Shown in pieces: positions 33,765 through 42,519 of a stretch of DNA of 64,000 nucleotides. This stretch comes from Paenibacillus sp. GTDB taxonomy: Bacteria; Bacillota; Bacilli; Paenibacillales; Paenibacillaceae. The stretch lies in the NCBI GenBank assembly GCA_023512345.1, contig JAILZT010000006.1, positions 62,001 through 126,000 on the forward strand. Direction: 5' to 3'. The translations under genes and the position numbers were made by a program. Each line of letters opens with the position of its first letter. Positions within the stretch are counted from its first letter, which is position 1. The notes below the pieces were generated by a model. It ran no database searches. It was not told the DNA's origin and worked only from the letters and a program-made list of their open reading frames with translations.

Positions 33765-34691
33765 CTATGCGTACCGTTCCCGTAGCTTCTGCGCTGCTTC
33801 AAGTACACGTATATCCTTATATCCCAAAGTGTAACCTGTCTCCTTCGTCAAGACGGCAGCAGACTTAACGTGAATGCCACGGTTGGTCAGCACCTGCTGT
33901 AAAGCAGAAGCAAATACCTCTGTCGTATCGGGTCCGCCTAGTTCCTGAAGTCCGGCAATGGTCTCCGGCCATACATCTGGATAGGACAAACCCACCTCTC
34001 CACAAGCGGCATCTTGATAAAAACGGCGGATAAGCTCCCCGCGCTGTTGTCCAGACCCCGAAACAACGATAAAAGCATGTACGAAATAGGCATGGCTTTG
34101 CCGGCGCTGAGCAATTCCGCAAAATTTACGGCCACCGATGGCCAGGTCGAAATCACCCGGGCAGTAAGAGTGTGTGATCTCTCCCGCCTTAATTTGCGCT
34201 GCGGCCAAGGGATGCGAAATAGCAACAGCTTCTGTTATCAGAGAAGCCATCAAGCGAAAGTCATCATGAAAGTCCAGCTTACCACGGGTTTTCGGGAGAA
34301 TCAGAGATAGGTTAATTACGCCTTCATCAAGTGGAACAGCTGCACCACCCGAATGCCTGACCGCTGTACGGATACCCTGCTCCTCAAGCCTCCGCATCGC
34401 CACCCCTGCATACGGCAGTTTGCTGTCACGGAGGCCCAGTGCTACCCCACCTTGATGGCTCCATAGGTGTATCGACGGGGGGACCAATCCCTGCCCAACA
34501 TCACGGCATAAGGTTTCTTCAAAAGCAAACGGAATCAGCATGTCATCGGATTCACCCCCGACCGCAACTCTATTCCGTTCATCACCAGCTTCCTCTTCGG
34601 CCGCCCTGTCCCAATGCTCAAATAGCACCATCTGTTGGGGAAGCTGGCTCATTTCTGTATATTTTGCTGGATTAGATCGTCCATTGATCAT
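33765..34691 (-). CDS. lipL: Octanoyl-[GcvH]:protein N-octanoyltransferase (LipL type)
   Basis: Moves octanoyl from GcvH to the E2 subunits of 2-oxoacid dehydrogenases during lipoate synthesis in Bacillales. BPL/LplA/LipB fold, 308 residues, with VRHSGGAAVPLDEGVINLS and the LipL-type catalytic Cys177 in HSYCPGDFDLAIGGRKF, followed by GIAQRR. A lipoate ligase is the main alternative, but the active-site cysteine favours LipL. ATG 34691 overlaps the preceding gene by 20 bases, with only a weak AGGT upstream. Confidence 0.8.
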   Translation of the reverse strand: MINGRSNPAKYTEMSQLPQQMVLFEHWDRAAEEEAGDERNRVAVGGESDDMLIPFAFEETLCRDVGQGLVPPSIHLWSHQGGVALGLRDSKLPYAGVAMRRLEEQGIRTAVRHSGGAAVPLDEGVINLSLILPKTRGKLDFHDDFRLMASLITEAVAISHPLAAAQIKAGEITHSYCPGDFDLAIGGRKFCGIAQRRQSHAYFVHAFIVVSGSGQQRGELIRRFYQDAACGEVGLSYPDVWPETIAGLQELGGPDTTEVFASALQQVLTNRGIHVKSAAVLTKETGYTLGYKDIRVLEAAQKLRERYA

Positions 34692-35679
34692 GAATAATAC
34701 CTACGAGTACCCACTGGTTACCCTCTTCCTCGAATGCTAATCGCAAGCTTTGCCAGTCCATACCGGCATACTGCGGATCAAATCCGGCATAATGGTATTC
34801 TACAATAATGGCATTCGGGTACACCTTATGTGCATTGTTAATCGTGTTACCCATACCTATACTCACATTGTAACCGATCTCTGGAGCTGCCGCGAAGTCA
34901 GAGCTGTATATGAAACGATTATAGTAATCTGCAAAGTTCAACATTATCGGAAAACCAGTTCCATCATAGGAACCCCATAGGTATGCAGTAGTATCTAGCG
35001 GCGCAGTAGTTAAGGCGTTATGGCTTAATACACGATCTGTTGCCGTATTAACATAACCGTAAGGAGAAAACCGAACTCCCTGCTTTGAGCTCAGAGCTGC
35101 CAAAGCGCTCCAATCCTCATTCTTCAGTGCCGTCACTGTCTGCTCTGCCTTCGTCTGGATAATCAATTGAGCTGCAGCTGGGGTAAGCGGCATCGCTATG
35201 GAGGCTGTCCAAGTCTTAACATTCCATGATATAGATCCACCCATGCTCTCAGCGGAGAAACGCAGTGGAATATAGATCCTGCCGTTTCGCAACTCTGCCG
35301 GAACATCCAGGGTTACAGGGTTGCCGTCATTTAATGCTGCAGCACTACCCGCTGTCATGCTAGCCTTATGCACACCTCGAGCAATAGTTGCGGTAAGGGT
35401 CGCCTTGTTCCAGGTCACCGCAGCACCAAATCCCTCAGCAACACCTCTCAGTGGGACCATCACCCTTCCCTGTTTCAGATAAGGAGCGTCAGCAAGTGTT
35501 AGTGTTATCCCGTTAACTTTAACTATAGGAGTCTTTACGACAGCAGAAACAGCAGTCACGCTAATTATGCCAGGTGCAGACTGAGCCATAACTGCCTGAT
35601 GTTCACCCGCATAAAAGCCGCCACCCGAGATAAGAAAACTTAACCCCAATACACGTGCTATCCATTTTTTCGTAATCAT
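34672..35679 (-). CDS. Secreted stalk-domain (copper amine oxidase N-terminal-like) protein
   Basis: 335 residues with a signal peptide (MITKKWIARVLGLSFLISGG...) and, after a spacer, the copper-amine-oxidase N-terminal-like stalk domain (PLRGVAEGFGAAVTWN and IPLRFSAESMGGSISWN mark the two half-repeats). The C-terminal ~170 residues are a separate domain of unknown function. Such proteins are numerous and secreted in Paenibacillus; there is no copper enzyme here. Start ATG 35679 follows AGGAGGG. It overlaps lipL by 20 bases, but no functional link is evident. Confidence 0.85.
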   Translation of the reverse strand: MITKKWIARVLGLSFLISGGGFYAGEHQAVMAQSAPGIISVTAVSAVVKTPIVKVNGITLTLADAPYLKQGRVMVPLRGVAEGFGAAVTWNKATLTATIARGVHKASMTAGSAAALNDGNPVTLDVPAELRNGRIYIPLRFSAESMGGSISWNVKTWTASIAMPLTPAAAQLIIQTKAEQTVTALKNEDWSALAALSSKQGVRFSPYGYVNTATDRVLSHNALTTAPLDTTAYLWGSYDGTGFPIMLNFADYYNRFIYSSDFAAAPEIGYNVSIGMGNTINNAHKVYPNAIIVEYHYAGFDPQYAGMDWQSLRLAFEEEGNQWVLVGIIHDQWTI

Positions 35680-35819
35680 TCTTAACCCTCCTGTCAAAGT
35701 TGGTTTGAAATCAGTGTTTGATCATGATAACGTTGTCTTATAGTATAAGACGCGATGTTTTTTCAAAAGGTTACGCTGCGCTTCTGGATATTAACCAACA
35801 AACTTTTGGAGGAATGCAC

Positions 35820-36707
35820 ATGGCGGTGGAAGAATTGTCAAAGAATGGGCAGGTTGGTAAGACGGAGCAGTGGGAACAGGCACTCAACTTACTTTATATC
35901 AATTTTCAGGACTATAGTAAGGCTGCTCAGAAAAATTCCGACGACGAGGATATACATCAAGCAAGAGTAAACAGCCGAAAGATTCTTACTTTGCTAGCCA
36001 TTCTGGATCCAAGCCATTCTTCAGGTTTATACCCTTTCTTCAAAAAAGCCCAAAAGATGCTAGGCAAGGTTAGAGACGCTGATGTCCTTATTGATTCGTT
36101 CAAAAAAAGACGTAAAGAAGCCAAAGAAGCAGGAGACTCAAGAAGTGCCGAGCTTCTAAAGGCAGTGATCAAGCACCAGAAGGATAAACGTAAAAAATAT
36201 CGCCAACGACTGTCCGATGAACTGCCCCAACTGATAGGAAAAAAACTCGATGAACATTGGGACAACTTCATAAACGTGCTGTTAAAGCCATTATTATCAA
36301 AAAGAGATGCCAATGTGGTCATGCGGGAGCTTGAGATTGCTTTTGATCAGAAGAAACAATCCTGCAGATCCTTATTTCGAGGACCTGATGGGGATTCAGA
36401 GGAGGCTTATGAAGCGCTGCACGAATTGCGAATTGCGGCCAAACAGCTGCGCTACACCGCAAATGCAGCATCCTTTGCTCTAAATCAGAAGTTTCATGCG
36501 AATGAGCATATTTATATGGCGATACAGGAACAGCTTGGAGAAATTAATGATAAGCGGGTATGGCTCAAAACATTGAATAGTATTGGACGCGAGGAACTGA
36601 ATATAAGTAAAAAAACTTGGGAAGCCTTCACCAGCACTTTGAGAGCCGAAGTTCTGGATGCCTTGCATCAGCAGAATGTTGCTCATCTTATTGGCAAGTC
36701 CAAGTAA
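35820..36707 (+). CDS. CHAD domain protein (putative polyphosphate-binding)
   Basis: 295 residues forming a single CHAD domain: a helical bundle rich in Lys/Arg/His, with the signature helix starts DIHQARVNSRKI and ALHELRIAAKQLRY in two halves. CHAD proteins bind inorganic polyphosphate in characterised cases. The CYTH (triphosphatase) domain often found with CHAD is absent here. ATG 35820 follows GGAGG by 7 bases; the longer frame from 35718 lacks a site and another ATG (35814) abuts it. Divergent from the stalk-domain gene. Confidence 0.9.
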   Translation: MAVEELSKNGQVGKTEQWEQALNLLYINFQDYSKAAQKNSDDEDIHQARVNSRKILTLLAILDPSHSSGLYPFFKKAQKMLGKVRDADVLIDSFKKRRKEAKEAGDSRSAELLKAVIKHQKDKRKKYRQRLSDELPQLIGKKLDEHWDNFINVLLKPLLSKRDANVVMRELEIAFDQKKQSCRSLFRGPDGDSEEAYEALHELRIAAKQLRYTANAASFALNQKFHANEHIYMAIQEQLGEINDKRVWLKTLNSIGREELNISKKTWEAFTSTLRAEVLDALHQQNVAHLIGKSK

Positions 36708-36760
36708 ATAGGGCAAATCAATTCACAAGAGTATAGGCATCTTCTTTCTTAATAAAAAAA

Positions 36761-36798
36761 ACAGGCAGGGGTTAATTGCTACCCCTGCCTGTTTTTTA
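36761..36798. terminator. Bidirectional terminator between CHAD and thioredoxin genes
   Basis: Perfect 12-base arms ACAGGCAGGGGT / ACCCCTGCCTGT around an 8-base loop, flanked by A and T runs so that it works for both convergent genes. Confidence 0.92.
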
Positions 36799-36807
36799 TA
36801 ATAAATT

Positions 36808-37143
36808 TTAAATCAGATTCCGGCTAGGAAGCTGCTTATTTAAAACGGCTTGGTACGCTGACTTTGGACGGAGTCCCACTAACTTCTCCATGGGTTGGCC
36901 GTCCTTGTACACAATGACTGTAGGCATACTCATCACACCTGCTTCCGCCGCCAGCTCGGGCAATTCGTCACAATCCACCTTAACAACAGTCACATCGTCA
37001 CCATATTCCTGATGAAGTTCCTCCATTACAGGCAGTAACACTTTGCAGGGAGGACACCATGCCGCACCATAATCCACCAATACTACTCTGCCCCGCTGTA
37101 ACTCTGTAAGCAGCCATTCGGCACTATTTGCTTGAATTGTCAA
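36808..37143 (-). CDS. Thioredoxin-like protein with WCPPC active site
   Basis: Thioredoxin fold, 111 residues. Redox motif is Trp29-Cys30-Pro-Pro-Cys33 rather than the WCGPC of housekeeping thioredoxins; cis-proline loop MSMPTVIVY is present. Start is TTG 37143, 8 bases after GGAGG, lying inside the MerR gene (20-base overlap), so the two are translationally coupled. No signal peptide, so cytoplasmic. A regulator-linked role in thiol stress is inferred. Confidence 0.9.
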   Translation of the reverse strand: MTIQANSAEWLLTELQRGRVVLVDYGAAWCPPCKVLLPVMEELHQEYGDDVTVVKVDCDELPELAAEAGVMSMPTVIVYKDGQPMEKLVGLRPKSAYQAVLNKQLPSRNLI

Positions 37144-37504
37144 TCTGTTTACCTCCCTGTTCCTGCATAATTGAAGCCATACGCTCCTCTAAATTATGCT
37201 TAATCTGATTCAACTCCAGAAGCTGACGTTCGATATCCGCTAGCTTACTCTCATAGAGAGGCATCACTTCTGCGCAGAAGGATTCTTTGTTCTTGAGTAC
37301 GCAATGGAGAAATCCAGATATCTGCTCCGTAGACAGACCCAAATTCAAATACAGCTTAATCGTTTCAACCGTCTCGACAGCTAGCGGTGAATACTCCCTA
37401 TATCCGTTGGCCTGACGGACTGGAGCAATTAATCCCTGACTTTCATAATATCGCAATGATCGAACGCTAACGCCCGTCAGTGCTGCAAGCTCACCTATTT
37501 TCAT
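37124..37504 (-). CDS. MerR family transcriptional regulator, possible thiol sensor
   Basis: 126 residues: N-terminal MerR winged helix (MKIGELAALTGVSVRSLRYYESQGLI), then a coiled-coil dimerisation helix. Two cysteines, Cys68 and Cys77 (FLHCVLKNKESFC), lie at the start of the effector region and could sense oxidants, electrophiles or metal. ATG 37504 follows GGGGTG. The thioredoxin gene overlaps its end, and a MerR-type promoter with a 20-base spacer lies in front, so autoregulation and control of the thioredoxin are expected. Confidence 0.9.
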   Translation of the reverse strand: MKIGELAALTGVSVRSLRYYESQGLIAPVRQANGYREYSPLAVETVETIKLYLNLGLSTEQISGFLHCVLKNKESFCAEVMPLYESKLADIERQLLELNQIKHNLEERMASIMQEQGGKQIDNSSK

Positions 37505-37542
37505 GGCAGTCACCCCGGGTTCATGAGAAATGGTCTACCCTC

Positions 37543-37574
37543 AGTATAAACCCTGACACCAGTGTTAAGGTCAA
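37543..37574 (-). promoter_or_regulatory. MerR-type promoter with long spacer and operator dyad
   Basis: On the minus strand TTGACC (37569-37574) and TATACT (37543-37548) are separated by 20 bases, longer than the usual 17, as typical of promoters activated by MerR proteins. The spacer contains an imperfect dyad CCTTAACAC / GTGTCAGG (37552-37570). About 40 bases upstream of the merR ATG. Confidence 0.75.
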
Positions 37575-37597
37575 CACTTTTCCATCTCATTTCTCAA

Positions 37598-38791
37598 CTA
37601 TTCAATCATTGTTCCGGAAGCCCCATAATCTATGATGTCTACTTTCACCTCATACTTAATCGGAATATGGCTAAAGGTATCATCCCAATTCTCTTTCACC
37701 TTGTTCCATACGTCCGGGTGCTGGATATGCAAGCTTTTCCCAAATTCAGCAGCATCTGCATGGAACTCCCCTTGCAGTTTAGCCATTGTTTTTTGAACCA
37801 TCTCTTTCACATGCTTCTCCAGCACTTTCTCATCTTTCTTTATACGAGACTCGTCCAAAGGCTCCCCGCCGGGAACAAACATCTCAATATATCTTCCTGT
37901 TGATTCTATCTTCACCTCAAAAGAGATATCGTCCCCCTTCATCTTCGCCTTGATTGTACTCCCTATAGTTTTAATCTCATACGTAATAAGCTTATCACTC
38001 TCCGGATCATGAATCTTTAGTACTCCACCCTTGCCCCTACCCGTAAGCCAGGTCAGGCTCTCCACCTCTGACTCATTCAGGAATCCGATGAGCTTTCCCG
38101 TTTTCCCTTTAATCACGCCTGCTCCTGCAAACTTGGGTTCTTTTCCTGAAACTATAACGTTCTGCAGCATAAAGCTTGTCTTTCCATGTAATGGGCCAAT
38201 TAATTTAGCCAATGATAAAGGTTCCCATATCCGGGTGCTCCGATCTCTGTTGTTATAGATACCTTTAAGCACCAATGAAGGAATTTGATTCGGCAGCGCT
38301 TGACTCAGTACCTCACTGGCCTTTCCTTTGCTGACCAGCACCAGAACACTTAGTCGAATGTCATTATCACGGGTGAAAAAATCTATAAGCTCGGAGAGAT
38401 TAGTTGAACGTGCAAGCGACGCCCCGATCACAATGATTTTCAGGTGATGTCCAACGGGTTTACGGTTCGTACGCAGTGATAGTTCCCGGATAGTCTCGAA
38501 GATTGAGTCCCCTGTTTCAGACATATTGTTGAAACTTTTAGGTTGGGCTACATCTTTCTTAGACCCAGACGATCCTTCGGGAACAATGAATTGATAGGTA
38601 CAAGTTATTTTATTCCTTTTTGGGTAGTTTCCGCCTTTTTGCTCGAATTCCTCTTCTGTTCTAGTCTCATCCGCAATGTCAAAGGCAATGCCTACCATCA
38701 TATTTATATCCTCTATGGGTGAGCTGCTCCAGCAGCCAGAGAGCAGAACACATCCTGCAAGCAGCAAAAGGATTAGACTCCTATGTCTCAT
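37598..38791 (-). CDS. Spore germination lipoprotein, GerC family (second receptor)
   Basis: C subunit of a second germinant receptor, 397 residues. It begins with a lipoprotein signal peptide ending CVLLSGCW and the family start IEDINMMVGIAFDI. AGGAGG lies upstream of ATG 38791, whose ATGA overlaps the B-subunit stop codon. Last gene of an A-B-C operon; it ends 94 bases before the merR start. Confidence 0.93.
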   Translation of the reverse strand: MRHRSLILLLLAGCVLLSGCWSSSPIEDINMMVGIAFDIADETRTEEEFEQKGGNYPKRNKITCTYQFIVPEGSSGSKKDVAQPKSFNNMSETGDSIFETIRELSLRTNRKPVGHHLKIIVIGASLARSTNLSELIDFFTRDNDIRLSVLVLVSKGKASEVLSQALPNQIPSLVLKGIYNNRDRSTRIWEPLSLAKLIGPLHGKTSFMLQNVIVSGKEPKFAGAGVIKGKTGKLIGFLNESEVESLTWLTGRGKGGVLKIHDPESDKLITYEIKTIGSTIKAKMKGDDISFEVKIESTGRYIEMFVPGGEPLDESRIKKDEKVLEKHVKEMVQKTMAKLQGEFHADAAEFGKSLHIQHPDVWNKVKENWDDTFSHIPIKYEVKVDIIDYGASGTMIE

Positions 38792-39879
38792 GAACCCACC
38801 CTCCTCAAACGTGCAATAATCAACAATGGCAACGGCAGGATTAGAAATAATATGATGCCCCAATTCGCATTCCCCGCCCCAAGTGCAAATAGCCCATTAA
38901 TATTGGGTGGAAGTTGGGAAAATATATAAATTAATGGTAGGAGGGCAAATAGGACATTATGAAATTTCCTATTCATGGTTTGAGATAAGCCCAAAGCCGC
39001 ACCATAAAAGCTAATGCAAAACAAGCAAAAAATTTGCATGATCCAGATCGCCATGAGTAGAGATTCAAAACGCTCAAAAATCAGATAATTCACCTCAAAG
39101 CTGCGTATCAAATCAAGGAATGGCCAAGTTCGAGTGATAACCCCATCAACGGAAAAAGCACCTATTGTCAAGGTAACCGCTAAAACATAAAAAACGGTTG
39201 CTATAGCCGTCCCTCCAACAATGACCATCACGGCTTTCTTGGGCTTCTCCATAAAAGCAGTAAGAAACAGCATAGCTTCCCCAAATGTAAAGGCATTTTC
39301 TGCTGGCTTAATTCCCTTCAATACCGGCCCTATTCCCTCACCTAGGACGGGCCGTAAATTATTAAGATCAAAAACCTCCAGACTAATCAGGCAAACTCCA
39401 AAGAAAATCGTCCATGTAATCGGAACGATGAGTCTGCACAACCGGGAAACCGCATTGATTCCTCCCCTGCATAAGTAGAGGGCAATCCACATAAATGAGG
39501 CACCTATAGCCCAGGCCGGTGTTCCTTCAAGTAAAAAGAAACCCGTAACCTCCTGTACGGTTCGCACTTCATAACTGGCAATAGATAAAAAATACACAAC
39601 GATAAGTGTATTTAGACAAACTCCCAGCGGCTTGCCAATAATTTTTCTGGAAAATTGGAAAAAGCTCTCACCTGGAAACCGCTGGCACAGCTTGACCATT
39701 ATGATCCCTGTCAACATCGAGGCTATACCACCCAAGATTACAGATATCCATACATCGGGCGTACCCGCAGCCTCCACCGTTGTGCGGGGAAGCGTTAAAA
39801 TACCTGCACCCACTATGTAATTGACCATAACAATCGTCGCTTGACCGGCTGTTATTTGATCACGTGGCTTAGTATACAT
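38788..39879 (-). CDS. Spore germination protein, GerB family permease (second receptor)
   Basis: Permease-like B subunit of 363 residues with about ten membrane helices; the first helix contains MVNYIVGAGILTLPRTT, the typical family N terminus. ATG 39879 is 8 bases after GGAGG. It lies 30 bases after the A gene and overlaps the C gene by four bases. No small D-type gene is present in this operon. Confidence 0.93.
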   Translation of the reverse strand: MYTKPRDQITAGQATIVMVNYIVGAGILTLPRTTVEAAGTPDVWISVILGGIASMLTGIIMVKLCQRFPGESFFQFSRKIIGKPLGVCLNTLIVVYFLSIASYEVRTVQEVTGFFLLEGTPAWAIGASFMWIALYLCRGGINAVSRLCRLIVPITWTIFFGVCLISLEVFDLNNLRPVLGEGIGPVLKGIKPAENAFTFGEAMLFLTAFMEKPKKAVMVIVGGTAIATVFYVLAVTLTIGAFSVDGVITRTWPFLDLIRSFEVNYLIFERFESLLMAIWIMQIFCLFCISFYGAALGLSQTMNRKFHNVLFALLPLIYIFSQLPPNINGLFALGAGNANWGIILFLILPLPLLIIARLRRVGS

Positions 39880-39909
39880 ATTTTCAACCTCCAAGTTGCC
39901 CTTATTTCC

Positions 39910-41679
39910 TCAACCCTTTCTAATCGGGTTCTTTGGTTTCAGCAGGGTTGGCCTGCGTTTCATAAATTGCAGGGGCAGCCTTATAAAGAAATCTTTCCAG
40001 TCACTCATACGATAAGGTACCGCCATCCCAACATAAGGAACACCAAAACTCTTCAGTTTGATTAGATGGGAGACCAGTAGAAGAAAGAATAGAATAACCC
40101 CATACAACCCAAACATAGCTGCAGAGAACATTGCTGCGAATCTTAGCAACCGTAAGGTAATACCGGCACTATACATCGGCATCGAGAATGATGAAATCGC
40201 CGTTACTGCAACAACGATTACGAGGATCGGACTAACAATTCCTGCCTCTACCGCAGCTTGACCAATAATCAGACCGCCGACGATTCCCATCGCCGGACCA
40301 ATAGGCTTAGGAAGCCTCAAACCAGCCTCCCTTAATATTTCTATAGAAACTTCCATGATCAGCGCTTCAATTAATACAGGGAACGGTACTCCCTGACGGG
40401 AACTCATAATGGAGATAACCAGTTTGGTAGGTATAAGCCCAGGGTGAAAGGACAAGAAGGAAATGTACAAAGAAGGCCCGAACAGGGATACAAATGCCCC
40501 AAAAAAGCGGAGTAAACGAAGCAATGAGCCCGGTAACCACCTGTCATAATAGTCCTCTGGAGATTGCAGCAGCATGCTGAATGTAACAGGCATAATTAAC
40601 GCAAATGGTGTTCCATCAAGGAGAATAGCTACTCTTCCCTCTAGCAATGCGGCCATTACTCGGTCAGGTCTTTCTGTATTCTGAATTTGTTGAAAGGGAC
40701 TGAGATAGTTGTCTTCAATTAACTGCTCCACAAAACCTGATTCTTGGACATCATCAATATCTATGGTTCGGATTCTTCGCTCTACTTCCTCAACAAGCTC
40801 CTGATTTGCAATATCTTTCATATAGGTCATAACCAGTTCCTTTTGGATCCTTTTCCCGACAGTAAAAGAAATCATTGCAAGCTCTGTAGTTCTCCCATGT
40901 CTTCGCAGCATTGATGTATTGTCACTAAGCGTTTCATTGAACCCAATCCGCGGCCCGCGCAAAAGCGCTTCAGATACCGGCTCCTCTCCTCCTCTTGTTC
41001 TACCTTTGGATGTTCCTAGCACAAACACCTCTTTCATGCCATCGACCATCAGAACCGCTGCACCAAAGAGGACCTTCTGCAGTGACTTCATGGGATGACC
41101 GGTATATTCGACCTCAGAGGTCAGAATCACTTGATGCACTATAATATCTTTCAGGGATGCCGCCTCCGGGGCGGCTATCATTCCCTCAAAAGGGCGGTCA
41201 GCATACATTAATGGCTTCAAAATATCATGGTCCATTCCCTCCTTATCCGTAAGCCCCGCCAAAAAGAATAGTGCCGCCTTAATCTTCATTGGGCCAATAT
41301 AAAATTCCCTCACATTTACATCCGACATATCCATACTAATGTTCTTAAATTGTTGGAGGTCATCCTGAAAGCGTCCGGTAAAAACCTGGCTCGAGGCTTC
41401 TTCCTCTTTACCAAACCCAGTATTTGTTTGGGCATTATTTTTATTTTCACTAGAAGAATTAGTACTCTTCTGTACTTTTTCTCTTTCTCCAGGTTTCTGT
41501 GCACTTGGAACCCCGCCACCCTTACGGCCGGCAGCCCTGATTCCTCTGCGGCTCGTTTGCCCTTCCTTCCGTTCGACCCATTTCATTACAGAAGAAATGG
41601 TAATCGGGACAACGAGGACAAAGAGCCCTTGTACAAGTACAGCCCAGCTTGGTAAGAAGCCCCTAATCGTATTCCACAC
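39910..41679 (-). CDS. Spore germination protein, GerA family (second receptor), with N-terminal extension
   Basis: A subunit of 589 residues, about 75 longer than the one at 23.8-25.4 kb. The extra N terminus is one hydrophobic segment (about 5-35) followed by a Lys/Ser/Asn/Glu-rich linker (about 38-95). The family domain follows: NTERPDRVMAALLEGRVAILL and PFPVLIEALIMEVSIEILRE. Start GTG 41679 is 8 bases after AGGAGG; a GTG three codons upstream touches that site. First gene of an A-B-C operon. Confidence 0.92.
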   Translation of the reverse strand: MWNTIRGFLPSWAVLVQGLFVLVVPITISSVMKWVERKEGQTSRRGIRAAGRKGGGVPSAQKPGEREKVQKSTNSSSENKNNAQTNTGFGKEEEASSQVFTGRFQDDLQQFKNISMDMSDVNVREFYIGPMKIKAALFFLAGLTDKEGMDHDILKPLMYADRPFEGMIAAPEAASLKDIIVHQVILTSEVEYTGHPMKSLQKVLFGAAVLMVDGMKEVFVLGTSKGRTRGGEEPVSEALLRGPRIGFNETLSDNTSMLRRHGRTTELAMISFTVGKRIQKELVMTYMKDIANQELVEEVERRIRTIDIDDVQESGFVEQLIEDNYLSPFQQIQNTERPDRVMAALLEGRVAILLDGTPFALIMPVTFSMLLQSPEDYYDRWLPGSLLRLLRFFGAFVSLFGPSLYISFLSFHPGLIPTKLVISIMSSRQGVPFPVLIEALIMEVSIEILREAGLRLPKPIGPAMGIVGGLIIGQAAVEAGIVSPILVIVVAVTAISSFSMPMYSAGITLRLLRFAAMFSAAMFGLYGVILFFLLLVSHLIKLKSFGVPYVGMAVPYRMSDWKDFFIRLPLQFMKRRPTLLKPKNPIRKG

Positions 41680-41711
41680 GATGATCACCTCCTTTATATA
41701 GACTGTCGGCC

Positions 41712-41741
41712 TATTTTTACCAAGTCAGAGTAAATCATGCA
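41712..41741 (-). promoter_or_regulatory. Possible sigma-G promoter of the A-B-C germination operon
   Basis: On the minus strand TGCATG (41736-41741), a 17-base spacer and AAAAATA (41712-41718) match the sigma-G consensus at 5/6 and 5/7 positions, 32 bases before the start codon. Weaker than the corresponding site of the other receptor operon. Confidence 0.4.
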
Positions 41742-41774
41742 TACAAAGACTAGCCATATAAAAAAAAGCTATAC

Positions 41775-41815
41775 AAAAAAGAGCTCAACCACAGCTTCCG
41801 CTATAGTCGAACTCT
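41775..41815 (-). terminator. Terminator of the ThuA/SDR unit
   Basis: Long hairpin with arms AGAGTTC...ACTATAGC / GCTGTGGT...GAGCTCT around a GGAA loop (including G-U pairs), followed leftward by six T's. Lies 26 bases after the ThuA-like gene. Confidence 0.85.
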
Positions 41816-41841
41816 GTATTTAGTACCTTGGTCGCCACAGC

Positions 41842-42477
41842 CTACAAATCCGTTGCTGCCCATAAGGCGCCCTGTCGGATCATTTGTCGAAAAGGTTCTA
41901 CGGAGAAGGAGGGCAAATGATGGCCCGGCATTAGATAGACAACCCGTCCCATACCAAACTCATGGCACCAAGCCGCCCTTCTCATCTCTCCATCATGGGG
42001 ATATTCGGCAAGAACTGTCGAGTTGAAATAACGCGGCTGTTCAAAATAGTAAGGCTCCTCGTCCATCACAAAATCTTCAATTCCAAGCATAATTGGATGC
42101 TCCGGTTCAGTAATGGTAACCGATAGAGCAGTATACTCCGGGTGATGGGTAAACTGTGCTCCCAGCAAAAGGCCAAGCTCCTGATTTCTCTGCAAGGAGA
42201 TGCCGTTATGGATAACCAACAGCCCACCGCCGCCTGCCACATAAGAAAGTATTGCAGCAACCTGTTCCTGCGGAAGCGGGTGATCCGAAAATTCGTTATA
42301 GGATATAACGAGTTGATATGAGCTAAGGGATTCCTCGTTAAACATAGTTAAATCCTCTGTGCAGGTCACCTCTACAGTTTCCTCCAGGATATTCCCCAGT
42401 TCCACGTCTACACCTGCAAAAGGATGGTACTTTACTTCTGAATAACTGCCTACAGCCAGAGCCTTTATCTTTGTCAT
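41842..42477 (-). CDS. ThuA-like domain protein (trehalose-utilisation family)
   Basis: 211 residues covering one ThuA-like, glutamine-amidotransferase-related fold: GGGLLVIHNGIS, a HHPEYT segment, then EEPYYFEQP and the C-terminal MPGHHLPSF. ThuA-like proteins occur in sugar catabolism loci, but their activity is not established, and no trehalose genes are near. ATG 42477 is preferred because the sequence aligns from MTKIKALAVG; an in-frame ATG at 42495 is possible. Follows the SDR gene by 42 bases in the same direction. Confidence 0.82.
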   Translation of the reverse strand: MTKIKALAVGSYSEVKYHPFAGVDVELGNILEETVEVTCTEDLTMFNEESLSSYQLVISYNEFSDHPLPQEQVAAILSYVAGGGGLLVIHNGISLQRNQELGLLLGAQFTHHPEYTALSVTITEPEHPIMLGIEDFVMDEEPYYFEQPRYFNSTVLAEYPHDGEMRRAAWCHEFGMGRVVYLMPGHHLPSFSVEPFRQMIRQGALWAATDL

Positions 42478-42519
42478 CGTATCAACGCCTTTCATACTTC
42501 AAGTTGAGTATCACTTACC

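Noticed and set aside
33765..34691. Biotin or lipoate ligase
   Set aside because: The cysteine in SYCPGDFD and the overall pattern match the LipL amidotransferase better than an ATP-dependent ligase.
35718..35820. N-terminal extension of the CHAD protein
   Set aside because: No ribosome binding site at 35718; GGAGG sits correctly before ATG 35820.
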